Assembly (NCBI RefSeq): GCF_000155615.1
Contig: NZ_DS989915.1
Location: 885,597-949,596 of the forward strand
Origin: Alcanivorax sp. DG881
GTDB taxonomy: Bacteria > Pseudomonadota > Gammaproteobacteria > Pseudomonadales > Alcanivoracaceae
DNA: 64,000 bases
Direction: 5' to 3'
Positions 17,405 to 26,371 of this stretch are shown here, in pieces. Made by a program: the position numbers and the translations under genes. The first letter of the stretch is position 1, and each line of letters begins with the position of its first letter. A model generated the notes under the pieces. It had not been told where the DNA came from. It searched no databases and worked only from the letters and a program-made list of their open reading frames with translations.

Positions 17405-18088
17405 CTATGCGCGACGCTGTTTCAGGCCTGGCGACATGGCCCAGCCAAAACTGTCAGGGTTATGGGACTGGCACCACACCGTTCCCTTGCCCTTGAATTT
17501 ACACACCAAACCTTCCCCGCCGAGGAAGGACTGCAGCCAGCTGCTGCCGGCCTTGGTAATAGTGAAATCCAGCGTTTCATTGAAGGCCACGATATGGCCG
17601 GTATCGACGATGTATTCGCCATCCACTTCTACCGGGTAAATGGCGCCGAACGAATTCACTACCAGTTTCCCGCTGCCTTTCAGGTTCAGCCAGAAAATGC
17701 TTTCCCCGGATAACAGTGACTTGAACCCCTGCCAACCCAGGTCAATCTCGACGCCGGATTCACAGCAGAGAAAGGAGCCGCCCTGCACAATCAGGCTTTC
17801 GTTATCCAGCACATATTCCATCATGTCACCGGACAACGAGGTGCCCATGATTACTTCGCCCTGGCCACTGGGTACGGAGAAGTGGTTCAGGAACAGGGAC
17901 TCACCGGCCACCATGCGTTTAACCGCTTTCAACAAACCGCCTTTGCCCCGCTTGTGGGTGGTGGTCTCAATGGCCATGTTGCCACTCATGGCAATCATGG
18001 CGCCGGCTTCGGCGGTGCAACTTTCGCCTTCTGCCAGGCTGATTCTGGCCGCCGCGTTACCGGGGCGGTGCAACAATTCAATATCCAT
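17405..18088 (-). CDS. AIM24/TIGR00266 family protein, second copy
   Basis: 227-aa protein starting at the ATG at 18088 (MDIELLHRPGNAAARISL); the open frame reaches 18139 but GGGGGA directly precedes the 18088 ATG. Single AIM24 domain: CTAEAGAMIAMSGNM, GESLFLNHFS, YIVDTGHIVAFNETLDF and a C-terminal GLVCKFKGKGTVWCQ strand pair. Third gene of the operon, 13 bp after the previous stop. Copies on both sides share the order of motifs but diverge strongly, so the triplication is old. Confidence 0.9.
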   Translation of the reverse strand: MDIELLHRPGNAAARISLAEGESCTAEAGAMIAMSGNMAIETTTHKRGKGGLLKAVKRMVAGESLFLNHFSVPSGQGEVIMGTSLSGDMMEYVLDNESLIVQGGSFLCCESGVEIDLGWQGFKSLLSGESIFWLNLKGSGKLVVNSFGAIYPVEVDGEYIVDTGHIVAFNETLDFTITKAGSSWLQSFLGGEGLVCKFKGKGTVWCQSHNPDSFGWAMSPGLKQRRA

Positions 18089-18101
18089 TATTTTCCCCCG
18101 A

Positions 18102-18764
18102 TTAGCGCAGCTTGGGATTAACCCAGCTGGAGATTCCACTGATTGAGCGAGTCTGAATCACCACGCGCCCTTTTCCCTGTACCCGTGTCACCAGGCCCTC
18201 GCCACTGAAAAAGCTGGAAAACAGGCCTGCCGCAAGCTGCAGCTTGAGTTTGATGGTCGGGTCGTAGGCCACCAGGTGGCTGGTATCAACGATAAATTCA
18301 CCATCCACTTCCCGATCCAGAAGCGCACCGTAGGCGCCATACCAAACCTTGCCGGTGCCTTTCACTTCCAGCCGGAACAAGCCTTCACGGGCAATCCAGG
18401 AAATGAAGCCGGCCCAGCGCAATCCCAATGAAACGGTTTCCTCGCACGCCAGGAACGCTCCGGGTTGCAGGAACAGGCTGCCGTCTTTCAGTTCATGGCA
18501 ACGGATTTCACCAGGCGTAGGCTGCACCACTGTCAGCCTCGCCGGGCTATCGGAGTGATTACTAAAGCGGCTGACAAACAAGGTTTCGCCACCGAGAAAC
18601 TTGCGCAGCAGGCCACGCAACAGGCCGCCGTTAAAAATCGCTTTCAGATCCAGCCGGGCATCCATGCTCGACATGGCATCAGACTCGGTAATCACACTTT
18701 CACCGGGCTCCAGATCCATATCAATATAGGAAAACGCCGCGCCCCCCTTGATTTCAGCTTTCAT
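18102..18764 (-). CDS. AIM24/TIGR00266 family protein, first copy
   Basis: 220-aa protein comprising one AIM24 domain (PGESVITESDAMSSMDARLD ... GGETLFVSRFSN ... FIVDTSHLVAYDP ... FFSGEGLVTRVQGKGRVVIQ). Its ATG overlaps the stop of the M48 protease gene by 4 bp (ATGA), so the two are translationally coupled. The repeated SGEGLV motif near the C-terminus is shared with the other two copies. Confidence 0.9.
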   Translation of the reverse strand: MKAEIKGGAAFSYIDMDLEPGESVITESDAMSSMDARLDLKAIFNGGLLRGLLRKFLGGETLFVSRFSNHSDSPARLTVVQPTPGEIRCHELKDGSLFLQPGAFLACEETVSLGLRWAGFISWIAREGLFRLEVKGTGKVWYGAYGALLDREVDGEFIVDTSHLVAYDPTIKLKLQLAAGLFSSFFSGEGLVTRVQGKGRVVIQTRSISGISSWVNPKLR

Positions 18765-19990
18765 TCTTTTTCCCCCAGTTCGCGTTCCGTGTTTTCATTC
18801 AGGTCATCCTTTTCCCTGTTGTCGTTGTCATTCCGCGGCATGGCTGCCACGGCTTCCCGGACCTGCCGCTGCAGGGCCAGAAACTCTGCATCCAGATTGC
18901 GGTATTGACCATCAGAGCCGGCAATCATGGATTCCATATTTTCAATTCTGGCTGCGGTTGCCGGGTGGCTGCTGAGCAAAGGCATGATATTTTCCATCAC
19001 GGCCTTGCTCTCTTCGTCTTCCAGCTTCTCCAGCCGCGCTTTTTCTTCTTCCATGATTTTTTCGAAAAACGACACCAGCCCATTGGGGTCGATGTCTGCC
19101 TTTTCCAGCAAATCAAAGCCGTGCTCATCCGCATCGGATTCAAAATCCCGGGAGTAACTCTGCGAAAGTAGCATGGGCGTGGCCGCCGCTATCATGGCCA
19201 TCATGCCGTTGACGTCACCGAGCAATGCCTGCGCCGTGAGCGCCACCCCGGCACGGGCCATAATCTGCCTGACCCCGTGCTGCTCAGTCACATGGGATAT
19301 TTCATGGGCCAGCACACCCAGCACTTCACTGGCGTTGTCTGCCCGCAACAGCAAGCCGGAGTTCAACACGATGTAGCCGCCCGGCAAGGCGAAGGCATTC
19401 AGCTCCGCATCATTGGCGATATAAACGTGGAAGTCGTAGCGGTCGTTGTCGGCGCTTTTCATTAAAGGCGCGATCAGGGCATCCAGTGATTCCCGGGCCG
19501 CGTCTGTCTCAATCATCGATTGGCCGATCTGGTATTGGGCCAGGGCACTTTCGCCCAGCGACTGCTCCCACTCGGCGGGCAGGGTGGGAGCGATCCAGCC
19601 GGTGATAACATCCATATACAGGACAAACAGCAACGGCACGGCCACCACCAGGCTGGCGACCGTCCCCAGCACGCTCCAGTTGAAAATGCGCAGACGACGA
19701 GCGCCAGCGACCTGCCGCGACAGGCCCTTATGCTGCTGGAAATGCGGGTTCTTCAATACGGAACGGTCGGAGGTGTAAAGCTGCCAATCGGGGTAATCCG
19801 GGTGCTCGAAAAACACCAGACGATCACTGGCGCCACCGAGACGCGCCTTGACGCCACCAAGCGGTAGCGCGACAGCGCCTGCGTCATTGCGGAACCGCAC
19901 GGCGCTGGCATCAATGGTGATGCGGCCTGACGCCTTCCCCTTGGCGAAAGACTCATGGAATGCATGGCCATCGACCTGTTGTGTTGTCAC
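18761..19990 (-). CDS. M48-family zinc metalloprotease with membrane anchor
   Basis: 409-aa protein from the GTG at 19990, which follows GGGAGGAG; the in-frame ATG at 20050 lacks a site. The N-terminal ~85 residues form a soluble beta-rich domain (FHESFAKGKASGRITIDASA), then a transmembrane segment (VLGTVASLVVAVPLLFVLYM), then an M48 catalytic domain outside the membrane. Zinc motif HEISH at about 229-233 and a third ligand in SRDFESDADEHGFDLL. Similar to BepA/LoiP-like quality-control proteases but with a different N-terminus. First gene of an operon with three AIM24 paralogues. Confidence 0.9.
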   Translation of the reverse strand: MTTQQVDGHAFHESFAKGKASGRITIDASAVRFRNDAGAVALPLGGVKARLGGASDRLVFFEHPDYPDWQLYTSDRSVLKNPHFQQHKGLSRQVAGARRLRIFNWSVLGTVASLVVAVPLLFVLYMDVITGWIAPTLPAEWEQSLGESALAQYQIGQSMIETDAARESLDALIAPLMKSADNDRYDFHVYIANDAELNAFALPGGYIVLNSGLLLRADNASEVLGVLAHEISHVTEQHGVRQIMARAGVALTAQALLGDVNGMMAMIAAATPMLLSQSYSRDFESDADEHGFDLLEKADIDPNGLVSFFEKIMEEEKARLEKLEDEESKAVMENIMPLLSSHPATAARIENMESMIAGSDGQYRNLDAEFLALQRQVREAVAAMPRNDNDNREKDDLNENTERELGEKE

Positions 19991-20160
19991 GAACTCCTCC
20001 CTGATAGCGCACGAAAGCGCTATTGCCAGTGGCTTCCTGCTTGACGCCACGGCTCCCCGAAAAGGCTCTATTTATAGAGAAAACAGGGAGTCAGGTAAAC
20101 CTTTGTCATCATTAACCTGCTAGGAAATTGGCATGAACAGAAGCGACACCGCTGACTGGA

Positions 20161-21123
20161 TTATTTCGTGCCCGGTGAAGCACTCTTCGAGTCAAACCAT
20201 TCAGACGCATCGGCGCCCCGCTCGAGTCCATTACACAACCCGCCCGGCACCTCCATCACCCAATCCCGAATCGCCCTAATCACCGGGTCATCCCGGCGAT
20301 TTTCCGGGTACACCAGATAGAACGGTTTGCCTTCCAGTTCCGGGCCGAAGGGCTGAACCAGTCGCCCTTCTTCCAGTTCATCGGCAATCAGTGTGCGGCT
20401 CATCAGGGCCACGCCCTGCCCGCCGATGGCGGCGGAGATGGCGTGGGTTTCGTCGGAAAACACCAGCCCGGCACTGACATCCAGCCCCGCCACCTGGGCC
20501 CGTTTTTGCCAACCGGCCCAGTCCATGGGAGCCGCCAGGGCGCCGTGTGGACGAAAGTGAATCAGGGGGTGGTCGGTTAAGTCCGCCATGTTGTCCAGTT
20601 TCAGATAAGGGCTGCAGGCCGGAATAAAGGTGTTATCGAACAGCTTCTCCGCCACCAGCCCCGGCCAGTGGCCATCGCCATAACGGATGGCCAGGTCGGC
20701 GGTGACCCCGTCCAGGGCAACCGGTTCATGGGAGGCGTGGATGCGCAGGTCTATTTCCGGGTGCGCATCACGCAGCATGCAGACCCACGACAACAGCCAG
20801 CGCACGGCCACCGCTGGCGTGGTGGACAGCGTTGCTGCCAGGCGGGTCGGCGCCGCTTTCACGCGGTCCACCGCGTCACCAATGCTGTCGAAGGCCGCCT
20901 CCAGTGACACAAACAGCTCGCGGCCCTGTGGTGTCAGCAACAACTGCCGGGGCTTGCGTACAAACAGTGCCACACCCAGCGATTCCTCAAGGCCCCGAAT
21001 ATGGTGGCTGATGGCCGTGGCCGTAACAGACAACTCACTGGCGGCCTGCTTGGCACTTTCATGGCGGGCGGCGGCTTCAAAAGCGCGCAAGGCAGAAAGG
21101 GACGGTAACCGGCGAGGGCTCAT
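20161..21123 (-). CDS. LysR-family transcriptional regulator (GcvA-like)
   Basis: 320-aa regulator with an N-terminal winged HTH (LPSLSALRAFEAAARHESAK ... SVTATAISHHIRGLEESLG) and a periplasmic-binding-like effector domain from about residue 90. Divergent from the azoreductase gene. Two 13-bp palindromes lie in the shared 122-bp region, one 4 bp from this start, so it probably represses itself and controls azoR. Confidence 0.92.
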   Translation of the reverse strand: MSPRRLPSLSALRAFEAAARHESAKQAASELSVTATAISHHIRGLEESLGVALFVRKPRQLLLTPQGRELFVSLEAAFDSIGDAVDRVKAAPTRLAATLSTTPAVAVRWLLSWVCMLRDAHPEIDLRIHASHEPVALDGVTADLAIRYGDGHWPGLVAEKLFDNTFIPACSPYLKLDNMADLTDHPLIHFRPHGALAAPMDWAGWQKRAQVAGLDVSAGLVFSDETHAISAAIGGQGVALMSRTLIADELEEGRLVQPFGPELEGKPFYLVYPENRRDDPVIRAIRDWVMEVPGGLCNGLERGADASEWFDSKSASPGTK

Positions 21124-21126
21124 GAC

Positions 21127-21139
21127 TGAATTAAACTCA
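21127..21139. promoter_or_regulatory. LysR operator candidate 1
   Basis: TGAATTAAACTCA, an imperfect palindrome around T-N11-A spacing, 4 bp before the lysR start. It matches the second site at 21215 in 11 of 13 positions. Confidence 0.55.
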
Positions 21140-21214
21140 TCTATTAATGAAAATAATGATCGTTTGTGGCGCCTTATTAGCCGGCACTAGGCTTGTCTTG
21201 TGCTTAACGATGAA

Positions 21215-21227
21215 TGAGTTCAACTCA
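21215..21227. promoter_or_regulatory. LysR operator candidate 2
   Basis: TGAGTTCAACTCA, a perfect 13-bp palindrome (T-N11-A) 18 bp before the azoreductase start. It overlaps the leader, suggesting repression of azoR in the absence of inducer. Confidence 0.6.
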
Positions 21228-21245
21228 CAAAACAAGGAGCCCACC

Positions 21246-21953
21246 ATGACACACCTTCTGCAACTGGATGCCAGCGCCCGCCCCGGCCTTGCCGGTCAAG
21301 ACGCCCACGGCTCCATCAGCCGCCGCCTGACACAACGCTTCATCAGCCGCTGGCAAGCGGCCTCTGCGAACACCGCCGTCACCCAGCGGGATCTGGGCGC
21401 TCCCCCTCCAGCCATTATCGATCAACCCTGGATCGAAGCGGCCTTTACACCAGCCGCCAATCAGCAGCCCTGGATGGCAGGCGTGCTGGCCGAAAGCGAT
21501 CGGTTAATTGAGGAGCTGATTGCGGCAGATGTGCTGGTCATTGGCGCGCCGCTTTATAACTTTGGCATGCCCGCTGCACTGAAGGCATGGGTCGACCAGA
21601 TCGTGCGCATGGGCCGCACGGTGGAGTATGACGAAACCCGGCCGGAGGATCCGTTCACCCCGCTGCTGGCTGATCGCCCTCGCCACGCGGTCATCCTGTC
21701 GTCACGGGGCGGCGCGGGCTTCAATCCCGGCGGCGATCTGGCCCACCTGAATCATCTGGAACCAGGCCTCACTACCGTGCTGCAGTTTATCGGCATTACC
21801 CGCATTCACTACATTGCGGTTGAGCATCAGGAAGAAGGCGGGGAACGGCTGGCCGCGTCTATTCGTCAGGCCGAGCATGAGGTGGATGCTTTGGTGGAGC
21901 AATTGCAGAGCGCTACCAGCGAAACGCCGCAAGCGGATTACGCGCTGGGCTAG
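21246..21953 (+). CDS. azoR: FMN-dependent NADH-azoreductase
   Basis: 235-aa flavodoxin-fold quinone/azo reductase. N-terminal LQLDASARPGLAG ... GSISRRL is the FMN phosphate-binding segment, APLYNFGMPAALKAWVDQI the FMN isoalloxazine loop, and SSRGGAGF the second flavin contact. I use the ATG at 21246 preceded by AAGGAG rather than 21147. Divergent from a LysR regulator, an arrangement common for quinone-inducible azoR genes. Acts in the cytoplasm as a homodimer. Confidence 0.92.
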   Translation: MTHLLQLDASARPGLAGQDAHGSISRRLTQRFISRWQAASANTAVTQRDLGAPPPAIIDQPWIEAAFTPAANQQPWMAGVLAESDRLIEELIAADVLVIGAPLYNFGMPAALKAWVDQIVRMGRTVEYDETRPEDPFTPLLADRPRHAVILSSRGGAGFNPGGDLAHLNHLEPGLTTVLQFIGITRIHYIAVEHQEEGGERLAASIRQAEHEVDALVEQLQSATSETPQADYALG

Positions 21954-22217
21954 GGCCTGGTAACACTACCGAGATAACGCCTGCTGGATGCATTTTTTCG
22001 TCCAGTGGTGTCAGCCGGTGTGCCGTGTAGTCATTCTACATAAACAACGGATGGCGCTGCTGGGCGGAAAAAGGGACCAGCCCTTCGGGTTGAGCCCCAA
22101 AAGCCGTCACTCGTCGTTATTCGTCACTCATTTGGAGTCACCAAACATCACTCCTCATGCCTAAATTGACGGCTTCTGGGGCTCAACAGGCATCATCTCG
22201 GTAGTGTTAACAGGCCC
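21953..22217. mobile_element. 265-bp MITE-like element with nested inverted repeats
   Basis: Outer arms of 31 bp (21953-21983 and 22187-22217, 28 matches, beginning GGGCCTG-TAACACTACCGAG) enclose an inner pair (22089-22109 and 22167-22187, 20 of 21 matches, GTTGAGCCCC-A-AAGCCGTCA). No coding potential. Size, terminal repeats and placement right at the azoR stop codon fit a non-autonomous miniature transposable element; a stable RNA fold is the alternative. Confidence 0.65.
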
Positions 22218-22236
22218 ACCGCCAACATCGCAGGGG

Positions 22237-22311
22237 GCAAGTACTGACATGATGCCAGTACTTGCATGACGAACGCCCGCGCCAGGGATGGCAGGCCATT
22301 CGTCATGCAAG
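22237..22311. other. Two overlapping alternative hairpins
   Basis: GCAAGTACTG/CAGTACTTGC (22237-22246 with 22256-22265) and CTTGCATGACGAA with its complement (22261-22273 with 22299-22311) share bases 22261-22265 and exclude each other. They lie 18 bp beyond the SDR gene; neither is followed by a clear T run. Confidence 0.5.
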
Positions 22312-22328
22312 CTGATCCGTGACATTAC

Positions 22329-23384
22329 TTAACGCCGCCGCACCAGACCATCTTCCAGCACCTGCTCGAAGTGGTCTTTGAGGGTCTCGCTGGCTGCACG
22401 GTAGTTCACACCCAGCGCTTTGCTGCGGCTGTTATCGAAGCGCAGTGGATACCCCACGTTACGGCTGATGAACTTGCGAGTCACCGGGCCCATGAACGGG
22501 CCGACCGCCCATACCACCGGCTTGGGCACTTTCATCATCGGGAAGGGATACTTGCGGCCAAATTGCTTGCGCAGCATCGCAGCGATGTCGAGCATGGTGA
22601 CCGACTCGCTAACCAGGATATAGCGGCCTTCTGCTTGCTGGCTAAACGCACCCAGCAGATGCGCCTGAGCCACTTCACGCACATCCACCATGCCGTATTC
22701 CAGGTCCGGCACACCGGTGCGCAGCTTGCCGCGCCCCATGTCCAGCAGGGTACCGATACTGGCGGAGTTACTGGCGTTGGTGAGTGACGGGCCATACACC
22801 ATGCCCGGGTTGATCGTGACCAGATCCCAACGGCTGGCTGCATCGCCGCCCTGGGCATCGTGGATTTTCCAGGCTTCGCGCTCCGCAGCCACCTTGGAAT
22901 ATTGATACGGGTTGTGATTGACACTGCTGGTGCTGTTCCAGTCCGCTTCGGTGAAGGCGCTCTTGCCCTTCATGTCGGTGGCATCACCGTACACGGAGGC
23001 CACGCTGCTGGTGAGCACCACACGCTTGAGGGTGTCGCAGCGATTAGCGGCATTGAGCACATTGCGGGTGCCTTCCACGGCCGGACGTACCAGCGCTTCA
23101 TGGGCATCGGTAAAGCCATCCAGCACGAACGGCGAGGCGGTGTGCATGAGGATATCGCAACCCTGCATGGGCGCATCAAAACTGTCCACATCCAGCAAAT
23201 CTGCCTTGAACAGCTTCAGGGTGCCGGGCGCAGATTCGGCAAGGCGCTTCAGGTGATCCACGCTTTTGGCCTTGTCGGGGTTGCGCACGGTGGCGTGCAC
23301 AGTGTGGCCGGCTTCCAGCAGATCCTTGACGATCCAGCCAGCAATATAGCCGGACGCGCCGGTGACCATGACAGTGTGAGACAT
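22329..23384 (-). CDS. NAD(P)-dependent SDR reductase, dihydroflavonol-reductase-like
   Basis: 351-aa extended short-chain dehydrogenase. Nucleotide-binding loop TGASGYIAG at residues 8-16 (last Gly of TGxxGxxG replaced by Ala, usual for this subfamily), HATVRNPDK for cofactor choice (Arg suggests NADPH), HTASPF, and catalytic YQYSK with upstream TSSVASVYG. Substrate unknown; relatives reduce aldehydes and ketones. Monocistronic, with a structured 3' region. Confidence 0.9.
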   Translation of the reverse strand: MSHTVMVTGASGYIAGWIVKDLLEAGHTVHATVRNPDKAKSVDHLKRLAESAPGTLKLFKADLLDVDSFDAPMQGCDILMHTASPFVLDGFTDAHEALVRPAVEGTRNVLNAANRCDTLKRVVLTSSVASVYGDATDMKGKSAFTEADWNSTSSVNHNPYQYSKVAAEREAWKIHDAQGGDAASRWDLVTINPGMVYGPSLTNASNSASIGTLLDMGRGKLRTGVPDLEYGMVDVREVAQAHLLGAFSQQAEGRYILVSESVTMLDIAAMLRKQFGRKYPFPMMKVPKPVVWAVGPFMGPVTRKFISRNVGYPLRFDNSRSKALGVNYRAASETLKDHFEQVLEDGLVRRR

Positions 23385-23588
23385 TGATCGCTCCTCATTT
23401 TGGCGAGGGGCTACGCTAGCACGGAATTTCGGCGTTGTGGGTGGCAGTTCACACCACGGGTGTTGTCAGTAAAGGCAGGCGGGGTCATCGATCATGCAGC
23501 TTTCTGCATGGAACGAAAGGAGGTCGGGCTTCCCGTGCGTTGAACGACTGACCGGGAACCCGACTTGGCAGGGTTTAGCTAACGCGCA

Positions 23589-25439
23589 TTACTGGTTCAG
23601 TAACCATTCGCCACTGTCCAGAACCCGATTGTTAATCCGAATTTCAGCAATGTCACCGGCAAACAAGTTACCCGCGACACCCTGCCAACTATTGATCCCG
23701 ATGGACCAGGGTTGGCCCGGCTCGACAATCAGCCCTTTCTGTTCATCAACGCCGGTGCGCATAACCAGCGAACCATCCACATACATCTGCACTTTCTCGC
23801 CATCGTTAACCAAGGCGATGTGGTACCAGTATTCGTTCATGACTTCCCAGGACCAGTTGTCGCTACCCTTGCCATTTTGCGATGTACTCACCCACTGGAA
23901 CTCTTTCAGCGATGAAACATTCAGGCCCAGAGAGGCGTCACTGCCACCGCATGCGATTTCGTGATAGCTGCACACTTGTGAAATCTGCGGGCGGTGGTTA
24001 AGAATGCCCGACCAGCTATTGTCTTCAGAAACCCAGCCTTCCGGGAGCTTCACAATTGCCTCGATGGTATAGGTCGGCAAGTAACCCGACTTGCCCGATG
24101 CACTGTTCTCAAAGGTCAGCCCAGGTGCATTCGATTCAAGATAGTAGCCCCCGATATCGTTGTTACCTGAAAAACGCGCTGCACCGTTCGCATACCCAAA
24201 GGGCGGAGCTTGTGCAGCCACTTCAAAGAAATCAGCCACCGGCCCTTGTGGATCGTTGTGCGCCATGAGCACCAGGTTGTTGTTATTGCCTGAAGCATCC
24301 AGGAACTGTACCTCGCCACTGGTGGTGGTGACCTGATGGTCCCGGTCCAGGATCCAGTAAGCCTGGGTGCCGTCGATGTTGCCCGGTTCACTGGCGACAT
24401 GGTGCTCGTTGAACTGACTGAAACGGCTGTCGAAGTCCATGGGAACACTGAACTCCCAGCGCGCAAGCTCATCCTGAGGCTGGCGCTGATCTTCCGGTAT
24501 CGCGGCCACCCAGGGCGAGAAAGAACGGAAATCGAGCTTGCCGTTGGCTTCATCGAACCCCACCAGTTGCATCATGCCATTGCCGCCCCAGTACCCTGAT
24601 TGATAATCCACAACCAGCATGACCACATCACGGCCATAGTTGTTTTTCCCAACCATCATGGCTTCACCGTGGTGATGGCCATTGAAGGTCAGGAAGATCT
24701 GGTCATTGCTGCGGATCAGGTTTTCCCAAAGCCTGGCACCATGATCAGTGAAGATGGCGGTTTCTCCGTCACCCGCAATATTCAGCAACTGGTGAGTGGT
24801 GAGAATGACCGGTAGCTCGGGGTGTTCATCCAGAATGGATTGCGCCCAGACCAGAGTCTGATCGGACGAGCGCCAGTCCAGGGCCAGAACCATAAATTGG
24901 CGCTCACCGGCAGAAAAAATATGGTAGCTACTGAAACCCGTGCTGTCGGTACCCTGGAAAGTCGTATAGTTACCCGCCTGCAAACTTGCCGGGAAGTGGG
25001 TCAGGTAGGGCTCGTCGGGCAATGCTCGTTCGTCATCCCACTGCCCGCTATTGAGCACATCATGGTTACCTGGCAACACGCTGTAAGGGGTTTCAGCATT
25101 GGCTTCCAGCACTTGTAGTGCCTGGCGGGCAAACACCCACTCCTGCGGGTCTCTCGCCCTGTCTACCACATCCCCAAGATGCAGGGTGAATTCAATATCC
25201 TGTTGTTGGTAGTTATCTGCAATCCATTGCGTTTGTGCCATAAAACGCTCTGGGGAATAGCGGGAGTATTTCTGGGTGTCGGGAATCACCGCTACGGAAT
25301 AACTGTGAGCATTATTCTCGTCGGGCTTATCCGTCAGCTCACCTGAGCTACTTCCGCTACCACCACAAGCGGACAGAAACGTGGCCATCAAAGCAACCAG
25401 GCCAGCATTCCGCCATCGCGATCCGGGCAACAAACTCAT
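23589..25439 (-). CDS. Calcineurin-like phosphoesterase lipoprotein with LamG domain
   Basis: 616-aa protein from the ATG at 25439 (a GTG lies at 25442). Signal peptide with lipobox LSAC, Cys25, then a Gly/Ser linker: an outer-membrane or surface lipoprotein. Residues ~48-300 carry all metallophosphoesterase motifs: VIPDTQKYS, LHLGDVVDR, LPGNHDVL, LTTHQLL and NGHHHGE. The C-terminal ~200 residues look like a LamG/concanavalin-type beta-sandwich (YTIEAIVKLPEGW ... YHIALVNDGEKVQMYVDGSL). Probably hydrolyses phosphoesters outside the cytoplasm, with a carbohydrate- or surface-binding module. Confidence 0.9.
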   Translation of the reverse strand: MSLLPGSRWRNAGLVALMATFLSACGGSGSSSGELTDKPDENNAHSYSVAVIPDTQKYSRYSPERFMAQTQWIADNYQQQDIEFTLHLGDVVDRARDPQEWVFARQALQVLEANAETPYSVLPGNHDVLNSGQWDDERALPDEPYLTHFPASLQAGNYTTFQGTDSTGFSSYHIFSAGERQFMVLALDWRSSDQTLVWAQSILDEHPELPVILTTHQLLNIAGDGETAIFTDHGARLWENLIRSNDQIFLTFNGHHHGEAMMVGKNNYGRDVVMLVVDYQSGYWGGNGMMQLVGFDEANGKLDFRSFSPWVAAIPEDQRQPQDELARWEFSVPMDFDSRFSQFNEHHVASEPGNIDGTQAYWILDRDHQVTTTSGEVQFLDASGNNNNLVLMAHNDPQGPVADFFEVAAQAPPFGYANGAARFSGNNDIGGYYLESNAPGLTFENSASGKSGYLPTYTIEAIVKLPEGWVSEDNSWSGILNHRPQISQVCSYHEIACGGSDASLGLNVSSLKEFQWVSTSQNGKGSDNWSWEVMNEYWYHIALVNDGEKVQMYVDGSLVMRTGVDEQKGLIVEPGQPWSIGINSWQGVAGNLFAGDIAEIRINNRVLDSGEWLLNQ

Positions 25440-25785
25440 CACATACCTCTAATGAATAACAATTAATGGAGCGGCAAACCTAAGTGCTACAGGTGACACT
25501 TCCATGAATTCAATTCAGAACGGGAGTGCAGCAACTAAAAAAGCGGCAACCGGATCACAATCACGACAGGGTTAACGACATGACTGCCGGAAATCGGCCC
25601 AGCGGCAACAACTTCATTTCCGTAATAGCGAGGGGCCAAGAGAGAGGGCAAAGGAAAGATTCGAGAGTGACGTCGTCAGCCGCCAGCGATCGGCGAATGA
25701 CGTTTTCTGGTCAGAGGTGGAGCGGCTAATGACGGGATCAGGAGGCGCCCTCCGAGAGGGCGCCGACAATCACTGGCGAGATGGA
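25440..25785. other. Intergenic region with GC-rich hairpin
   Basis: No gene seen. A strong hairpin GGCGCCCTC/GAGGGCGCC (25744-25752, 25756-25764) lies 22 bp beyond the stop of the membrane protein gene; without a T run it is a weak terminator candidate. Confidence 0.5.
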
Positions 25786-26202
25786 TTACCCGCGCGATCG
25801 GTTGAACTGCATCCAGACGGCCAGCCCCAGACCCCAGGCGGCATTGACGATCAGACCGCCCACCACCTTGGTGGCATTCACGTCCAGGCCTTTCATGGGG
25901 AACACCAGCAGCATGGCCACCAGAGTCGGACCGATGGCACCGATGACGATGGCGCTGAGCCAGAATTTCATGCTCTGCCAACGGCGGATAATCCACCACA
26001 CCGGCAAGCCCCACACACCACCCCAGAAGGCCAGGGAAATCACTTGTGGTACACCCAGTGGCGGCACCGGGGTCATGTTCCATGGAAAGGCAGGAATAAG
26101 GCCGCCCAGCCAGAACAGGGCCAGCACGCCCTGATGGAACAGCAGAGTGGCGACAAAACCACCGGTGAAGGCCTGCAGCCATTGTTGTTTTGGGTTAGCC
26201 AT
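25786..26202 (-). CDS. Hypothetical four-helix membrane protein
   Basis: 138-aa protein starting at the ATG at 26202 (MANPKQQWLQAF), preceded by GGAGATTCC; the frame is open to 26295 but the extra part lacks a site. Four hydrophobic segments (GGFVATLLFHQGVLALFWL, ISLAFWGGVWGLPVWWI, FWLSAIVIGAIGPTLVAMLL, VVGGLIVNAAWGLGLAVWM) indicate an inner-membrane protein. I do not recognise a function. Confidence 0.8.
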   Translation of the reverse strand: MANPKQQWLQAFTGGFVATLLFHQGVLALFWLGGLIPAFPWNMTPVPPLGVPQVISLAFWGGVWGLPVWWIIRRWQSMKFWLSAIVIGAIGPTLVAMLLVFPMKGLDVNATKVVGGLIVNAAWGLGLAVWMQFNRSRG

Positions 26203-26335
26203 GGAATCTCCGTCGGGTTGTGCTATCGGGTCACTAGCATATCCCACAACAGAGAAACGTGAGAGCCAAATCGCGGAGCTCGTCCTGGCTTTCATGAACG
26301 GGCCAAAGAATCAAACAGAGGCGGCATTGCGGATA

Positions 26336-26360
26336 ATAAAAACCCCGGCCAAGGCCGGGG
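26336..26360 (-). terminator. Intrinsic terminator
   Basis: Perfect stem CCCCGGCC-TT-GGCCGGGG followed by TTTTTATT on the minus strand. No annotated long gene feeds it; the only reading frame just upstream is the 25-codon frame at 26372-26449. Confidence 0.85.
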
Positions 26361-26371
26361 CAAACGAGGAA

